A stretch of 64,000 nt of DNA from Natrinema salsiterrestre (GTDB lineage Archaea; Halobacteriota; Halobacteria; Halobacteriales; Natrialbaceae). The notes below the pieces were generated by a model. That model did not search any database and had not been told where the DNA came from. It saw only the letters and a program-made list of their open reading frames with translations. The position numbers were made by a program, and so were the translations under genes. Below, one piece after another: positions 42,972 through 51,454 of the stretch; the first letter of the stretch is position 1, and each line of letters opens with the position of its first letter. The stretch covers positions 1,022,583-1,086,582 of the forward strand of contig NZ_JAMQOT010000001.1 in the NCBI RefSeq assembly GCF_029502005.1. Direction: 5' to 3'.

Positions 42972-43526
42972 ATGACCCGTATCGCGATCATCGCCGATAC
43001 GCACGTGCCCACTCGAGAGTCCGCGCTCCCGGCGTGGGTCGTCACCGAGATCGAAGCGGCCGACCACACGATCCACGCCGGCGACTTCGAGTCGTTCGGA
43101 AGTTACGAGCGGATCGTCGACCTCGCCGACGGCGACCTGACGGCCGTCCGGGGAAACGTGGATCCGGCGACGCTCGACGTCCCACTGACCGCCACGCTCG
43201 AGGTCGACGGCGTGACGTTCGTCGTCACTCACGGCCACGGATCGTCGGGCGACTGGCAGGAGCGAGTCGTCGAGACGGCCCGCGAGGAAACGGCGGCGAC
43301 CGCGGAAACGGCGCTGGTCACCGTCGCCGGCCACACCCACGAGGTTGTCGACACGACCGTCGATATCGACGATCATCGATCGGCCGGCGACCGGGGACGG
43401 AGTGTCGATCGCGTCCGCGTACTCAATCCGGGCAGCGCAACCGGTGCCGCTCCCACGACCTACGAGACGATGTTCGTCGCCACCGTCCGCAACGGAACGC
43501 TCGAGGTCGAACACCGGACCGGGTAG
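42972..43526 (+). CDS. MJ0936/YfcE-type metallophosphodiesterase
   Basis: A 184-residue calcineurin-like phosphodiesterase. Metal ligands are in IIADTHVP, HAGDFES, GNVDP, VTHGHG and AGHTHEV, the full set of the family. It cleaves phosphodiester bonds in small molecules or nucleotides, and the substrate is unknown. The ATG at 42972 is preferred over one 15 bases upstream, because it starts the first beta strand (TRIAIIADTH). Confidence 0.9.
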   Translation: MTRIAIIADTHVPTRESALPAWVVTEIEAADHTIHAGDFESFGSYERIVDLADGDLTAVRGNVDPATLDVPLTATLEVDGVTFVVTHGHGSSGDWQERVVETAREETAATAETALVTVAGHTHEVVDTTVDIDDHRSAGDRGRSVDRVRVLNPGSATGAAPTTYETMFVATVRNGTLEVEHRTG

Positions 43527-43540
43527 GTCGACCGTCGACG

Positions 43541-43622
43541 ATAGTAGCCACTGAAACGGTTTACACACTACTCGCAACGCTGTCGTGCGAGTAGGTGTGC
43601 AATGACTTTCAGTGGCTACTAT
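43541..43622. mobile_element. 82-bp palindromic element (PATE/MITE-like)
   Basis: A 16-base outer arm ('atagtagccactgaaa') and its exact complement at 43607-43622 enclose a second, nearly perfect stem ('cacac-tactcgca' with 'tgcgagtaggtgtg') and a 9-base loop. The sequence is lower in GC than its surroundings and carries no gene. Haloarchaeal genomes hold families of such palindromes that are thought to be moved by IS200/IS605-type transposases. Here it sits between the phosphodiesterase gene and the hyuA promoter. Confidence 0.65.
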
Positions 43623-43694
43623 AGCATCCGGTCGCTCGCGGACCGCGATCACGACGGACTATAAACCACCGGAACCGCAATCCGACACGTATCG

Positions 43695-45737
43695 ATGGGA
43701 ACTCCCGAACGAACGTCTATCGAGTCGGACGGCGACACCCGCGTCGGCGTCGACGTCGGCGGCACGTTCACCGACGTGGCCCTCTCGGTCGACGATCGGC
43801 TCGTCACCGCCAAAGTGCCGACGACCGACGAGCAACACGTCGGCGTCCTCGAGGGGATCCGCAAGGCCTGCGATCGGGCCGACATCGCACCCGCGGGGAT
43901 CGACGGCTTCGCCCACGCGATGACCGTCTCTGTCAACGCCCTGCTCGAGCGCGGCGGCGCGAGGACGGCGCTGGTGACCACCGAGGGGTTCCGGGACGTC
44001 CTCGAGATCGGCCGACAGGATCGGCCGGACCTGTACGACCTCGAGGCCGAGAAACCCGAGCCGCTGGTGCCTCGAGACCGACGGTTCGAGGTCGACGAGC
44101 GGACGACGGCCGAGGGCGTCGAGCGGCCGGTCGACGCGGACGAGGTCCGCGACCTCGCCGCGACCCTTCGAGACCGCGACGTCGAGGCCGTCGCGGTCTC
44201 CCTGCTGCACGCCTACGCGGACCCCGACAACGAGCGGGTCGTCGCGGAGACGCTGCGAGAGGAACTGGACGTTCCCGTCTCGGCCTCCCACGAGGTGCTC
44301 GCGGAGTTCCGCGAGTTCGAGCGCACGTCGACCACGGCGGTCGACGCCTACGTCCGCCCGGCGATCGATCGCTACGTCGGCCGGCTGGTCGACGAGGCCG
44401 ACGACGCCGGGATTCCGGCACCGCGGATCATGCAGGCGAACGGCGGCGTCGCCGACCCAGAGACGGTTCGCGAGCACGCCGTGACGACGACGCTGTCGGG
44501 CCCGGCAGCGGGCGTCGTCGGCGCTGCGGCGACCGTCGACGACGATGACGTCGAGGGGCTCGTCACGTTCGACATGGGCGGCACCTCGAGCGACGTGAGC
44601 CTCGTCCGAGACGGACGAGCGGAACGGACGACCGACGCGGAAATCGACGGCCTTCCGATCCGGACGCCGATGGTCGACGTGAACACCGTCGGCGCGGGCG
44701 GCGGGTCGATCGCCTGGATCGATTCGGGCGGCGCGCTCCGGGTCGGCCCGGAATCCTCGGGCGCTGATCCCGGCCCGGCCTGCTACGGTCGCGGCGGGAC
44801 GGAGCCCACGGTCACGGACGCCAACGTCGTGCTGGGCTATATCGGCCCCGAAACCGCGCTGGGCGGGGAAATGACCCTCGACGTCGACGCCGCTCGAGAC
44901 GCCCTCGAGCGACTGGCCGAGGAAGCGGGTCTCGAGGGGGCTCTCGAGGCGGCCCGCGGGGTCTACCGCGTGGCGAACGCGACGATGACGCGGACGATCC
45001 GGTCCGTCACCGTGGAGCGGGGCCACGACCCGCGCGAGTTCGCGCTCGTGGCGTTCGGCGGCGCGGGGCCGATGCACGCCGCGGCGCTGGCCGACTCGCT
45101 GTCGGTCAGCCGGGTCGTCGTCCCCCGACCGAGCGGCGTCCTCTCCGCGTTCGGGCTGCTCGCTGCCGACGAGAGCTACGACGCCGCTCGAACGGTCGGC
45201 GTGGATCTCGAGGGGGCCGAGCCAGCCGAACTGGAGTCCGTCTACGACGATCTCGTCGAGGACGTGCTCGCGGACGCCTCCGAGCCGGACGCGGCGCGGG
45301 TCGAGCGCGCGGCGGACTGTCGGTACGCGGGGCAGAGCTTCGAGCTGACCGTCCCCGTCGACGACGAGTTCGACGCGGACGCGGTGGCCGATCGGTTCCG
45401 CGACGCCCACGAACGGACCTACGGGTACGCGATGGACGAATCGATCGAGGTCGTCACCCTCCGGGCGACCGCGACGATACCGGGCTCGGAGCCGACGATT
45501 CGTCACGAGGGAGCCGGCGACGCCCGCGTCGGGACCCGAGAGGCGATCTTCCCCGGCACCGGTGCGCGGGAAACGACCGTCTACGACCGGGAGCGGATCG
45601 CGGCGGGGTCGTCGATCGAGGGACCGGCGGTCCTCGAGCAGGCCGAGAGCACGGCGGTCGTCCCGCCCGGCTGGGGTGGCGAAACGCTCGCCGACGGAAC
45701 GCTGGTCGTGACGCGAACGGAGGGCGACGAGCAATGA
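43695..45737 (+). CDS. hyuA: hydantoinase/oxoprolinase subunit A
   Basis: A 680-residue ATP-using amidohydrolase subunit. The actin-like ATPase start is VGVDVGGTFTDV. It then has the HAMTVSVNALLERGGARTALVTTEGFRD block, FDMGGTSSDVSLV, GAGGGSIAWID and VAFGGAGPMHAAALA. The family opens hydantoins, 5-oxoproline or related amides, or carboxylates ketones, so the exact substrate is uncertain. It overlaps hyuB by four bases (ATGA) and forms an AB operon with it. Confidence 0.92.
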   Translation: MGTPERTSIESDGDTRVGVDVGGTFTDVALSVDDRLVTAKVPTTDEQHVGVLEGIRKACDRADIAPAGIDGFAHAMTVSVNALLERGGARTALVTTEGFRDVLEIGRQDRPDLYDLEAEKPEPLVPRDRRFEVDERTTAEGVERPVDADEVRDLAATLRDRDVEAVAVSLLHAYADPDNERVVAETLREELDVPVSASHEVLAEFREFERTSTTAVDAYVRPAIDRYVGRLVDEADDAGIPAPRIMQANGGVADPETVREHAVTTTLSGPAAGVVGAAATVDDDDVEGLVTFDMGGTSSDVSLVRDGRAERTTDAEIDGLPIRTPMVDVNTVGAGGGSIAWIDSGGALRVGPESSGADPGPACYGRGGTEPTVTDANVVLGYIGPETALGGEMTLDVDAARDALERLAEEAGLEGALEAARGVYRVANATMTRTIRSVTVERGHDPREFALVAFGGAGPMHAAALADSLSVSRVVVPRPSGVLSAFGLLAADESYDAARTVGVDLEGAEPAELESVYDDLVEDVLADASEPDAARVERAADCRYAGQSFELTVPVDDEFDADAVADRFRDAHERTYGYAMDESIEVVTLRATATIPGSEPTIRHEGAGDARVGTREAIFPGTGARETTVYDRERIAAGSSIEGPAVLEQAESTAVVPPGWGGETLADGTLVVTRTEGDEQ

Positions 45738-47392
45738 CGCGAGATTTGACGAACGGCTCGGACGACGGTATCGACCCGGTCACCCTCGAGGTGCTGCGAA
45801 ACCAGCTCGAGAGCGTCGCCGAGGAGATGGGCCAGACGCTGATCCGGGGGGCGTACTCGCCGAACATCAAGGAACGGAGAGACTGCTCGACGGCGCTGTT
45901 CGACGCCGAAGGACGGATGATCGCGCAGGCCGAGCACATTCCGGTCCACCTCGGTGCGATGCCGGCCGCCGTCGACGCCGTCCGCGAGCACGACCCGCGG
46001 CCGGGCGACGTGTTCGTGCTCAACGACCCCTTTACCGGCGGCACGCACCTGCCGGACGTGACGATGGTGTCGCCGATCGCCCCCGGACGCGACGGCAGCA
46101 CCGGAGCCGGTGACAGGGACGAGATCGTCGGCTACGCCGTCTCTCGAGCCCACCACGCCGACGTCGGCGGGATGACCCCCGGCAGCATGCCGGCCGGCGC
46201 GGAGGAGATCTATCAGGAGGGGCTTCGGATTCCGCCGATTCGGCTCGTCGACGGCGGCGAGCCTCGGGACGACGTCCGCTCGCTCGTGCTCGCGAACGTC
46301 CGCGATCCGCGCGAGCGCCGGGCCGACCTCCGCGCACAGCAGGCGGCGAACGAACGCGCGGAGGAACGGCTCGAATCACTGTTCGACGAACACGGCCGCG
46401 AAACGGTTCTCGAGGGGTTCGACGCCGTCATCGACTACTCGCGCGAGCGGATCGCGACGGAGATCGCGGCGCTGCCCGACGGTACCTACGAGGCCACGGA
46501 TGTCCTCGAGGGCGACGGCGTGACCGACGACGATATCGAGATTACCGTGACCGTCACGGTCGACGGCGAGACGATCGATGTCGACTTCTCGGGAACGGCC
46601 CCGCAGGTCGCTGGGAATCTCAACGCCCCGCTGGCGGTCGCGACGAGCGCCGTCTACTTCGTCGTCCGCTGTATCACCGATCCCGAGATCCCCCCGAACC
46701 ACGGCTGTTACGAGCCGGTGAGCGTCTCTGCGCCCGAGGGATCACTGTTGAATCCGAGCCCGCCCGCCGCCGTGGTCGGCGGCAACGTCGAGACCAGTCA
46801 GCGGGTCACCGACGTGGTCTTCACCGCGCTCGCGGGGGCCGCACCCGACCGCGTTCCCGCACAGGGACAGGGCACGATGAACAACCTCACCATCGGTGCG
46901 CGGGACGGCTCCTTCGCCTACTACGAGACCATCGGCGGCGGCTTCGGCGCGCGCGCCGACCGCGACGGGATGGACGGCGTGCAGGTCGGGATGACCAACA
47001 CGCTGAACACGCCCGTGGAATCCCTCGAGACCGAGTACCCGCTGCACGTCGAACGATACGCGCTCCGAGAGGGCAGCGGCGGCCGCGGACGGTTTCGGGG
47101 AGGGCTGGGACTCGAGCGCTCGGTCACGGTCGAGACCGACGCGACGGTGTCGCTGTTGACCGAGCGCCGCCGCCACGCGCCGAAGGGCGTCGCCGGCGGC
47201 GAGGACGGCGCGACCGGCGAGAACCTGATCGACGGCGAGGCGGTTCCGGCGAAGACGACAGTTGACGTGGCGGCCGGAGCGACGGTCACCGTCAAAACGC
47301 CCGGCGGCGGCGGGCACGGCGATCCGGACGAGCGGGACGAAGGGGGGCTCGAGGCCGACCGTGTCGCCGAGAAATCGTCGGAAGACGACTGA
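45734..47392 (+). CDS. hyuB: hydantoinase/oxoprolinase subunit B
   Basis: A 552-residue partner of HyuA. It has the family start PVTLEVLRNQLESVAEEMGQTLIRGAYSPNIKERRDCS, then HAEHIPVHLGAMP and VLNDPFTGGTHLPDVT. The late VETSQRVTDVVF and the glycine-rich GGGGHGDP near the C-terminus are also typical. The two subunits form one enzyme in the cytoplasm. Length is normal for the family, and an acidic tail of about 20 residues is added. Confidence 0.92.
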   Translation: MTRDLTNGSDDGIDPVTLEVLRNQLESVAEEMGQTLIRGAYSPNIKERRDCSTALFDAEGRMIAQAEHIPVHLGAMPAAVDAVREHDPRPGDVFVLNDPFTGGTHLPDVTMVSPIAPGRDGSTGAGDRDEIVGYAVSRAHHADVGGMTPGSMPAGAEEIYQEGLRIPPIRLVDGGEPRDDVRSLVLANVRDPRERRADLRAQQAANERAEERLESLFDEHGRETVLEGFDAVIDYSRERIATEIAALPDGTYEATDVLEGDGVTDDDIEITVTVTVDGETIDVDFSGTAPQVAGNLNAPLAVATSAVYFVVRCITDPEIPPNHGCYEPVSVSAPEGSLLNPSPPAAVVGGNVETSQRVTDVVFTALAGAAPDRVPAQGQGTMNNLTIGARDGSFAYYETIGGGFGARADRDGMDGVQVGMTNTLNTPVESLETEYPLHVERYALREGSGGRGRFRGGLGLERSVTVETDATVSLLTERRRHAPKGVAGGEDGATGENLIDGEAVPAKTTVDVAAGATVTVKTPGGGGHGDPDERDEGGLEADRVAEKSSEDD

Positions 47393-47527
47393 CGAGAGCC
47401 TACTCGAGTTCGGACCGCCTCGAAATACGGATAATCACGTCCGTTACTAATCTTGCCAGAGTCACGGACCGCCGACTCCATTCTCCGGTGACGGTGCGTT
47501 TTTAGCGCCGCTGGCCCACCCACCAGT

Positions 47528-48298
47528 ATGGAACTCAACGGCGTGGCGGAGCTGCCCGAAATCCGCCCCGGCGACGACATCGCCGCCCTCGTCGCGGATC
47601 GGGCCGCCCTCGAGCCCGGCGACGTGCTCACCGTCGCGAGCACGATCGTCTCGAAGGCCGAGGGTCGCACGGCGGATCTCGAGGAGTACCCCGTCAGCGG
47701 ACGGGCTCAGGAGATCGCCGACCGGATCGAGGAGATCGCGGGCGAGGAGAAAGATCCCAGATTCGCACAGGCGATCATCGAGGAGAGTTCGGAACTGCTG
47801 ATCGACTGTCCGTTCCTGCTGGCGGAGACTCGCTTCGGTCACATCTGCCCGAACGCGGGGATCGACCGCTCGAACGTGCCCGGTCACGACCTCCTGTTGC
47901 TGCCGAAGCGACCGACGGAGAGCGCCGAGCGGATTCGCACGGGACTCGAAGAGCGAGGAATCGAAGACGTCGCAGTGGTCGTGACCGATACCTGCGGGCG
48001 GCCGTTCCGTCACGGACAGACCGGGGTCGCGATCGGCTGGGCGGGCATGCCCGCGAGCCGCGACTGGCGCGGCGAACTCGACCGGGACGGCCACGAGCTC
48101 GGCGTTACCGTCCAGTCCGTGGTCGACGAACTCGCCGCCGCCGCGAACCTCGTGACCGGCGAGGGTGCCGGCGGGACCCCCGCCGTGGTCGTCCGGGACT
48201 GGGAGTTTGGAGACCACGAGGGAAGCGAGGAGCTGTTCCGGTCGGTCGAAGACGATCTGATTCGACAGGCGCTCCGAGAGTGGAGGTTCGACGAATGA
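47528..48298 (+). CDS. cofE: coenzyme F420:L-glutamate ligase
   Basis: A 256-residue enzyme. It has GDDIAALV, then VLTVASTIVSKAEGR, the catalytic RFGHICPNAGIDRSN block, and DTCGRPFRHGQTGVAIG. CofE adds one or two glutamates to F420-0 using GTP, which completes the redox cofactor. The T-rich 'gtttttag' at about 47499 forms the TATA box. Its TGA overlaps the ATG of the mer-like gene, so cofactor tailoring and an F420-using enzyme are co-expressed. Confidence 0.94.
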   Translation: MELNGVAELPEIRPGDDIAALVADRAALEPGDVLTVASTIVSKAEGRTADLEEYPVSGRAQEIADRIEEIAGEEKDPRFAQAIIEESSELLIDCPFLLAETRFGHICPNAGIDRSNVPGHDLLLLPKRPTESAERIRTGLEERGIEDVAVVVTDTCGRPFRHGQTGVAIGWAGMPASRDWRGELDRDGHELGVTVQSVVDELAAAANLVTGEGAGGTPAVVVRDWEFGDHEGSEELFRSVEDDLIRQALREWRFDE

Positions 48299-49317
48299 CT
48301 GGCGAGAACAGATCGGCACGAGACGTGACCTGGGGTATCGAACTCACCCCCGAGCATCCGCCGGATCGGGTCGCCGAGCTGGCCGCGCTCGCGGAGGACG
48401 AGGGGTTCGACGTCGCGTTCGCGAGCAGCCACTACTTCAACCGCGACCCGTTCGTCGTGCTCTCGCGGATGGTCGATGCCACCGACGAGATCCGACTCGG
48501 GCCGGGCGTCGTCAACCCCTACGAGACCCATCCCGTCAAACTGGCCGCGCAGACGGCGACGATCGACGAGATCAGCGACGGCCGCGGCGTCTTCGGCGTC
48601 GGCGCGGGCGACCGTTCGTCCCTCTCGAATCTCGGCATCGAGCGCGACAGCCCGCTCCGGCGCGTCCTCGAGACGTTCGACCTCGCCCGCGACCTCTGGG
48701 ACGGCGAGACGGTCACGCACGAGGGCACCTTCACCGCTCGAGACGCGGCGCTCAACCTCGAGCCGCCGTCCGATCGCATTCCCGTTTACGTCGGTGCACA
48801 GGGGCCACACATGCTTCGAATGAGCGCGAAACACGCCGACGGCGTGTTGATCAACGCTGCGCATCCGGCGGACCTCGAGTGGGCGGCCGGCCAGCTCGAG
48901 CGGGGGGTGGCCGAGCGACCAGTGGAGTCCGGGGCGTTCGAGTCACTGGCGTTCGCGAGCGTCAGCGTCGCCGGCGACGAAGCCGAGGCGCGCGAGGCGG
49001 CGCGCCCGCCCGTGGCGTTCATCGTCGGCGGGGCCGCCGAGCCGGTCCTCGAGCGCCACGACATCGACCGGGCGGCGGCGAGCGCGGTCAGCGAGGCGCT
49101 CGAGGACGGCGACCTTCCGACCGCGTTCGGCCGCGTCACGCCCGCGATGATCGACGCGTTCTGTATCGCGGGGACGACCGAAACCGTCGCGGATCAATTC
49201 GAGGCGGCGCTCGAGCACGTCGACGGGATCGTCGTCGGCTCCCCGCTGGGACCGGACCTCGACGATGCGATCGAACGGGCGAGCGAGGCGCTCGCTCGCG
49301 CGATCGACGACAACTGA
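48295..49317 (+). CDS. mer: F420-dependent methylenetetrahydromethanopterin reductase-like enzyme (LLM family)
   Basis: A 340-residue luciferase-like TIM-barrel protein. It starts WGIELTPEHPPDRVAELA, then has DVAFASSHYFNRDP and the F420-site stretch LGPGVVNPYETHPVKLAAQ. The later blocks GVGAGDRSSLSNLG and PVYVGAQGPHMLRM also fit. Methanogen Mer reduces methylene-H4MPT. In a haloarchaeon the folate-like C1 carrier may be the substrate, or the enzyme may have another role, so the mer name is provisional. It overlaps cofE by four bases and has 'ggaggtt' just before its ATG. Confidence 0.85.
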   Translation: MTGENRSARDVTWGIELTPEHPPDRVAELAALAEDEGFDVAFASSHYFNRDPFVVLSRMVDATDEIRLGPGVVNPYETHPVKLAAQTATIDEISDGRGVFGVGAGDRSSLSNLGIERDSPLRRVLETFDLARDLWDGETVTHEGTFTARDAALNLEPPSDRIPVYVGAQGPHMLRMSAKHADGVLINAAHPADLEWAAGQLERGVAERPVESGAFESLAFASVSVAGDEAEAREAARPPVAFIVGGAAEPVLERHDIDRAAASAVSEALEDGDLPTAFGRVTPAMIDAFCIAGTTETVADQFEAALEHVDGIVVGSPLGPDLDDAIERASEALARAIDDN

Positions 49318-49320
49318 GCC

Positions 49321-49327
49321 GAAAAAA
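49321..49327 (-). terminator. T-run after the small membrane protein gene
   Basis: An A-run on the plus strand gives 'tttttt' on the minus strand a few bases after the stop of the 49336-49530 gene. It lies between convergent genes and may end transcription of both. Confidence 0.4.
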
Positions 49328-49335
49328 GCGGCCGG

Positions 49336-49530
49336 CTATTTCGCGGTGAAGAGGTTACCCACGGCACCGAGCGTGAGAACGCCGAAGACGCCCAGCGAGA
49401 AGACGACGAGGAGCGTGCCCATCAGGACCAGCAGCGGCGCGAGCCCCGCGCCCATCGCGACGTCACTGAAGAGTTCGGTCATTTCGACGAGGTTGTCCAC
49501 GATGACGTTGAGCGGCGTGACGGTGTCCAT
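49336..49530 (-). CDS. small two-helix membrane protein
   Basis: A 64-residue protein. An amphipathic start (MDTVTPLNVIVDNLVEMTELF) is followed by a long hydrophobic stretch (residues 26-60) that could form two short helices joined by a glycine-rich turn (GLAPLLVLMGTLLVVFSLGVFGVLTLG). No family function is known. The start is clear, as no other ATG exists in the frame. Confidence 0.72.
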   Translation of the reverse strand: MDTVTPLNVIVDNLVEMTELFSDVAMGAGLAPLLVLMGTLLVVFSLGVFGVLTLGAVGNLFTAK

Positions 49531-49614
49531 GTGCGGGGGTTGTTACCGGTACTACTTGGCCGTGCCGGTCCCGAATGAGGGGAGATTAAGTCGCCACCGG
49601 TCGTACCCGATCAC

Positions 49615-49932
49615 GTGAGCGACGACCCGACGCTTTCCGACTTCGCTTCCGAGGATCCCGACGAGGGCGCGAGAGAGACGACACGGGAGGACGAGGGCAT
49701 CGCCGAGGGAGACGGCGACCGCTCGGAGCCAGCAGCCGACTCCTCGACGGTCGTCGAGGGCTCGGGTCACGGCAGCGACGAGTCCGACGACGGGTCCGGT
49801 GAGACGGCGGGCGATACGGGATTCTCGACGTACGCGTGGGGAACGTACGCCTGCAGTCGGTGCGAGCGTGCGAGTCGCCGCGTCTGGCGCGCCGACGGCG
49901 AGTTGGTCTGTGTCGAGTGCAAAACGTGGTAA
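49615..49932 (+). CDS. small protein with C-terminal zinc ribbon
   Basis: A 105-residue protein. The first 70 residues are very acidic and disordered (DEG, SDES, SGETAGD). The last 35 carry YACSRCERASRR and VCVECKTW, two CxxC pairs that form a zinc ribbon. This matches a haloarchaeal family of acidic zinc-ribbon proteins with no assigned role, probably binding RNA or protein. The start is GTG at 49615. Confidence 0.78.
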   Translation: MSDDPTLSDFASEDPDEGARETTREDEGIAEGDGDRSEPAADSSTVVEGSGHGSDESDDGSGETAGDTGFSTYAWGTYACSRCERASRRVWRADGELVCVECKTW

Positions 49933-49994
49933 TCAGTTACTGGGGACGGTAACAGCGCTTGTATCGGGGACTGCCTGCGAGCGTCCTCCCGAAG

Positions 49995-50002
49995 CTTTAT
50001 AC
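49995..50002 (+). promoter_or_regulatory. TATA box of the cold shock gene
   Basis: 'ctttatac' ends 26 bases before the ATG at 50029, typical of strong leaderless haloarchaeal promoters. Confidence 0.6.
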
Positions 50003-50028
50003 TGTTGTCGTGGTTCTATTGAGATGCA

Positions 50029-50223
50029 ATGGCGAAAGGTACGGTCGACTTCTTCAACGACACTGGCGGCTACGGATTCATCGAGACTGAGGACGCGGAC
50101 GAGGACGTGTTCTTCCACATGGAGGACATCGGGGGTCCTGATCTCGAAGAGGGACAGGAACTCGAGTTCGACATCGAGGAGGCCGAAAAGGGGCCGCGCG
50201 CGACTAACGTCGAACGGCTCTAG
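50029..50223 (+). CDS. cspA: cold shock domain protein
   Basis: A 64-residue single OB-fold protein. The RNA-binding motifs GTVDFFNDTGGYGFIET (RNP1-like) and DVFFHMEDI (RNP2-like) are both present, followed by ELEFDIEEAEKGPRATNV. It binds single-stranded RNA or DNA and acts as an RNA chaperone. It is shorter and more acidic than bacterial CspA, as usual in haloarchaea. It has its own promoter and is monocistronic. Confidence 0.95.
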   Translation: MAKGTVDFFNDTGGYGFIETEDADEDVFFHMEDIGGPDLEEGQELEFDIEEAEKGPRATNVERL

Positions 50224-50476
50224 GCAGTTTCGAACGGTGGTATCGTTTTCTGATTGTTAGTCCGGTAGCGACCGCGTTCTCGAACCCGGGCTCTCGGTCA
50301 CCTGACCGAGAGACGGCGAACGGTACTCCGCGAGCGACGGCATCCGACCAGTGCTATCGGTTCCGCCGCGCCCTCGGTTTGCAGGGTACTTATTTGACAC
50401 AAAACATATGTCCGAGAGACCCCGATGACATACTAATGAACAGGTCCCCCGGGTGCACGGAGAACGTCTCGAGAGT

Positions 50477-51454
50477 ATGACTGACGCGAGCCCGACACCG
50501 AAGCGGAGTAGCGATTCGACGGGGGAGGACACCCTCCAGGTCTCGACCGTCGAGCGATTGTGTGCCGACATCGAGGCGAACGTCTCGCGCGTGATCGTCG
50601 GCCACGACGAGGTGATCGAACACGTCATCACCGCCGTCCTCGGACGCGGGCACGTCCTGCTCGACGACGTCCCCGGCGTCGGGAAGACGATGCTCGCGCG
50701 CGCGATCGCCAGATCGGTCGACTGTACGTTCAGCCGCGTTCAGTTCACGCCGGATCTCCTCCCGAGCGACGTCACCGGCGTGAACGTTTTCAACCAGAAG
50801 ACCCGCGAGTTCGACTTCCAGTCCGGCCCCATCTTCGGCAACATCGTGCTGGGCGACGAGATCAACCGTGCGCCCCCGAAAACGCAGGCGGCGCTGCTCG
50901 AGGCCATGGAGGAAGGACAGGTCACGACCGACGGCACGACCCGCGATCTCCCGACGCCCTTTACCGTGATCGCGACCCAGAACGCCGTCGAGCCCAACCG
51001 GACCTACGACCTGCCCTTCGCCGAGCTCGATCGCTTCATGAAGAAGCTACATCTGGGCTACCCCGATCCCGACGAAGAGGCCGAACTGCTCGGCCGGACG
51101 GTCGGCGACCACCCGATCGAATCCCTCGAGTCCGTCACCGATCGCGAAACGCTGGTCGCCGCCCGCGAGACCGTGTCGAGGGTGCAGGTCGCGGAACCGG
51201 TTCGAAAATACGCGACGCGACTCGCGGCGTATACCCGCGAGAACGCACACATCGGCGTGAGCCCCCGCGGAACGATCTCGCTGCTCCGAGCGGCACAGGC
51301 CCGCGCCGTCGCGAACGGGCGAGACTACGTCATTCCGGACGATCTCCAGGTCGAAGCGCCCGTGGTGATGAGCCACCGAATCAAGACGACCGGCCACGAC
51401 CGGGACGGCGCCAGCGTGGTCGAAAACGCACTCGAGCACGTCGCAGTCGAATGA
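50477..51454 (+). CDS. MoxR-type AAA+ ATPase (cluster 2)
   Basis: A 325-residue ATPase. Walker A is in LLDDVPGVGKTMLAR, Walker B in VLGDEINRAPPKTQAALLEAMEE, sensor 1 in IATQNAVEPN, and sensor 2 in GVSPRGTISLLRAA. It lacks the long tail of the cluster 1 copy. Its stop overlaps the DUF58 start (ATGA). An AT-rich stretch with 'cttatttgac' lies near 50388-50397. I chose ATG 50477 for the acidic N-terminus; an ATG eight codons earlier is possible. Confidence 0.93.
   Translation: MTDASPTPKRSSDSTGEDTLQVSTVERLCADIEANVSRVIVGHDEVIEHVITAVLGRGHVLLDDVPGVGKTMLARAIARSVDCTFSRVQFTPDLLPSDVTGVNVFNQKTREFDFQSGPIFGNIVLGDEINRAPPKTQAALLEAMEEGQVTTDGTTRDLPTPFTVIATQNAVEPNRTYDLPFAELDRFMKKLHLGYPDPDEEAELLGRTVGDHPIESLESVTDRETLVAARETVSRVQVAEPVRKYATRLAAYTRENAHIGVSPRGTISLLRAAQARAVANGRDYVIPDDLQVEAPVVMSHRIKTTGHDRDGASVVENALEHVAVE

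Noticed and set aside
43659..45734. 691-codon minus-strand frame opposite hyuA
   Set aside because: Mirror frame of a conserved enzyme; no family features.
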